NCBI GenBank assembly: GCA_003447895.1
Contig: DLYC01000245.1
Span: 1-6,236 of the forward strand
DNA: 6,236 bases
Source: Lachnospiraceae bacterium
GTDB lineage: Bacteria; Bacillota; Clostridia; Lachnospirales; Lachnospiraceae
Reading direction: 5' to 3'
A model generated the notes under the pieces. It had not been told where the DNA came from. It ran no database searches and worked only from the letters and a program-made list of their open reading frames with translations. Made by a program: the position numbers and the translations under genes. This document shows positions 4,642 through 6,236 of this stretch, piece after piece (position 1 is the first letter of the stretch; each line of letters starts with the position of its first letter).

Positions 4642-6236
4642 ATGGCAAAGAACAAAGGAGAAGGCGGCTCACAGGCGTTTGCAGTCGCCCAGCAGATTGG
4701 TAAGTCACTATTTCTGCCGATCGCGGTACTTCCCCCCGCAGGTATCCTGCTTGGTATCGGAAGTTCATTCACCAACGCCACAACTATTGCAACCTATCAT
4801 CTCGAAGGCGTGCTGCACGAAGGAAGCGTTTTATTTATGTTCTTCCAGATGCTCAACGGTGCAGGTAACGCCGTATTCGGAAACCTGGCTCTGATCTTCG
4901 CCCTGGCCGTTGCACTCGGCATGGCCAAAAAAGAGAAGGGTGTTGCCGTTCTTTCCTCAGCGATCTTCTATCTGATCATGCTGACGACAATGAACGTACT
5001 TCTTCAGATCAACGGATCGATCCTTCCCGACGGAAGCATCGGAGCTAACGTAAAGGACGGCGCCATCGCGACCACGCTTGGTATCCAGACCCTGCAGATG
5101 GGCGTTTTCGGCGGTATCCTGGCAGGCCTTCTTGCAGCAATTACCTGCAATAAGTTCTACAAACAGGTTCTTCCCCAGTCGCTGGCATTCTTCTCCGGAA
5201 CACGTTTCGTTCCGATCATGTGTATGGTATTCGGTATCCTGACAGGCCTGATCTGCTTCTTCGTATGGCCGATCATCCAGACAGGTATCTATGCACTGGG
5301 TAACATCGTCAATGCGGCAGGTATCTTCGGAACCTTCATCTACGGCTGCATCGAGCGTGCTCTGATCCCCTTCGGACTTCACCACATCTTCTACATGCCT
5401 TTCTGGCAGACAGGTGTCGGCGGATCCGTCACGATCAACGGCGAGCTTGTAGAAGGTGCGCAGAACATCTTCTTCAGAATGCTCGGAGATCCCAATACCA
5501 AAGTATTCGACGAGTCTGCGAAGTTCCTCGCAGGTAAGTATCCCTTCATGATGGGCGGACTTCCGGGTGCTGCTCTCGCTATGTATACATGCGCGCGTCC
5601 CGAGAAGAAGAAAGAGGCGGGATCCCTTCTGTTCTCCGTCGCTCTTACTTCCTTCCTCACAGGTGTTACAGAGCCGATCGAGTTCACATTCCTCTTCCTG
5701 GCTCCCGTGCTGTTCGCGATCCACGTAGGTTTCGCAGGACTTGCGTTCCTGCTCTGCGACCTGTTTGATATCCTGGTCGGTACTACTTTCTCAGACGGTC
5801 TCATCGACCTGATCCTGTACGGTATCCTTCCCGGAAACGCCAAGACCCACTGGATCCGTCTGATTCCTCTGATCGCGATCTACTTCGTACTGTACTTCTT
5901 CGTATTCCGTACCTTCATCCTGGCCAAGGATCTCAAGACACCCGGCCGTGAAGAAGGCGATGCGGAAGTGAAGATGATCTCCAAGGAGGAGTACCGCAAG
6001 GCTACCGGCGTCGGCGTCGCAGGCGGCAAAGCTGCTTCTGCGGACGTGGATCCCAAGTCTGCCGCGATCCTGCAGGGTATCGGCGGTCTGAAGAACCTGA
6101 CAGGCGATATCGACTGCTGCGCGACCAGACTTCGTCTGACGCTTGTTGATCCCGAGAAGGTTGACCAGCCTCTTCTTAAGTCCACCGGCGCTTCCGGCGT
6201 TGTAGTAAAGGGCAACGGTATCCAGGTCATCTACGG
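4642..6236 (+). CDS. ptsG: Glucose-type PTS permease, EIIC-EIIB (3' end outside window)
   Basis: A membrane phosphotransferase-system permease that imports and phosphorylates a sugar, most likely glucose. 531 codons are visible. The EIIC membrane domain (about 14-430) starts with QIGKSLFLPIAVLPPAGILL. It includes ERALIPFGLHHIFYMPFW (238-255), GKYPFMMGGLPGAALAMY (298-315) and the substrate-site signature GVTEPIEF (341-348). A TPGREE linker (433-438) leads to EIIB (about 474 on), with the phosphorylated cysteine in DCCATRLRLT (C493, the second Cys). This order and wording match my memory of Bacillus subtilis PtsG; GlcNAc or maltose specificity is possible but less likely. Whether an EIIA domain follows is unknown. 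The ATG has GAGAGGG seven bases upstream. Arg codons are mostly CGT, unlike degV, suggesting high expression. It sits behind a strong promoter with a cre-like operator. Confidence 0.9.
   Translation, partial: MAKNKGEGGSQAFAVAQQIGKSLFLPIAVLPPAGILLGIGSSFTNATTIATYHLEGVLHEGSVLFMFFQMLNGAGNAVFGNLALIFALAVALGMAKKEKGVAVLSSAIFYLIMLTTMNVLLQINGSILPDGSIGANVKDGAIATTLGIQTLQMGVFGGILAGLLAAITCNKFYKQVLPQSLAFFSGTRFVPIMCMVFGILTGLICFFVWPIIQTGIYALGNIVNAAGIFGTFIYGCIERALIPFGLHHIFYMPFWQTGVGGSVTINGELVEGAQNIFFRMLGDPNTKVFDESAKFLAGKYPFMMGGLPGAALAMYTCARPEKKKEAGSLLFSVALTSFLTGVTEPIEFTFLFLAPVLFAIHVGFAGLAFLLCDLFDILVGTTFSDGLIDLILYGILPGNAKTHWIRLIPLIAIYFVLYFFVFRTFILAKDLKTPGREEGDAEVKMISKEEYRKATGVGVAGGKAASADVDPKSAAILQGIGGLKNLTGDIDCCATRLRLTLVDPEKVDQPLLKSTGASGVVVKGNGIQVIY

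Noticed and set aside
4957..5724. 255-codon minus-strand open frame inside the PTS gene
   Set aside because: The plus strand encodes a clear EIIC domain here. The long antisense frame is explained by the biased codon use of the PTS gene, and its Cys/Asp/Glu-rich translation is typical of such shadows.

Overview
The window reads as ordinary chromosomal DNA from a low-to-moderate GC Gram-positive of the Firmicutes, most likely Clostridia and perhaps Lachnospiraceae. This is inferred from family content: a DUF1292 protein, a DegV fatty-acid-binding protein, a Cytidylate_kin2-type kinase, a Bacillus PtsG-like PTS permease and a DhaK. Strong purine-rich ribosome binding sites and AT-rich intergenic regions next to GC-balanced coding sequence fit the same picture. 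The genus cannot be fixed from the sequence alone. No rRNA, tRNA, CRISPR array, insertion sequence or phage gene was seen.

Layout. (1) 1-399 (+): the C-terminal 132 residues of dihydroxyacetone kinase subunit DhaK, cut by the window edge and followed by a perfect 11-bp terminator hairpin (513-547). (2) 581-1549 (+): a polytopic membrane PAP2-family phosphatase with all three catalytic motifs intact. (3) 1681-2280 (-): a cytidylate-kinase-like protein, convergent with the PAP2 gene; a long terminator hairpin at 1592-1645 separates them. (4) 2380-2970 (-): a TetR-family regulator, 99 bp upstream of the kinase-like gene on the same strand. (5) 3206-4099 (+): a DegV-family (FakB-like) protein, divergent from tetR across a 235-bp AT-rich region carrying repeated TTGTGTA/TACACAA boxes. 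(6) 4159-4413 (-): a small acidic DUF1292 protein, convergent with degV across a long GC-rich hairpin. (7) 4642-6236 (+): a glucose-type PTS EIIC-EIIB permease cut by the right edge, behind a near-consensus promoter whose -35 and spacer are overlapped by a perfect 14-bp catabolite-repression-type palindrome.

How the genes work together. These look like several small transcription units rather than one pathway. Two themes recur. One is sugar phosphorylation coupled to PTS and glycolysis: DhaK is normally a PTS-linked dihydroxyacetone kinase, and the right-hand gene is a PTS sugar importer under a probable CcpA/LacI-type operator. The other is lipid handling: the PAP2 phosphatase and the DegV lipid carrier, the latter probably controlled by the divergent TetR regulator. 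I see no previously undescribed multi-gene system. The most testable observations are the box array between tetR and degV and the palindrome in the PTS promoter.
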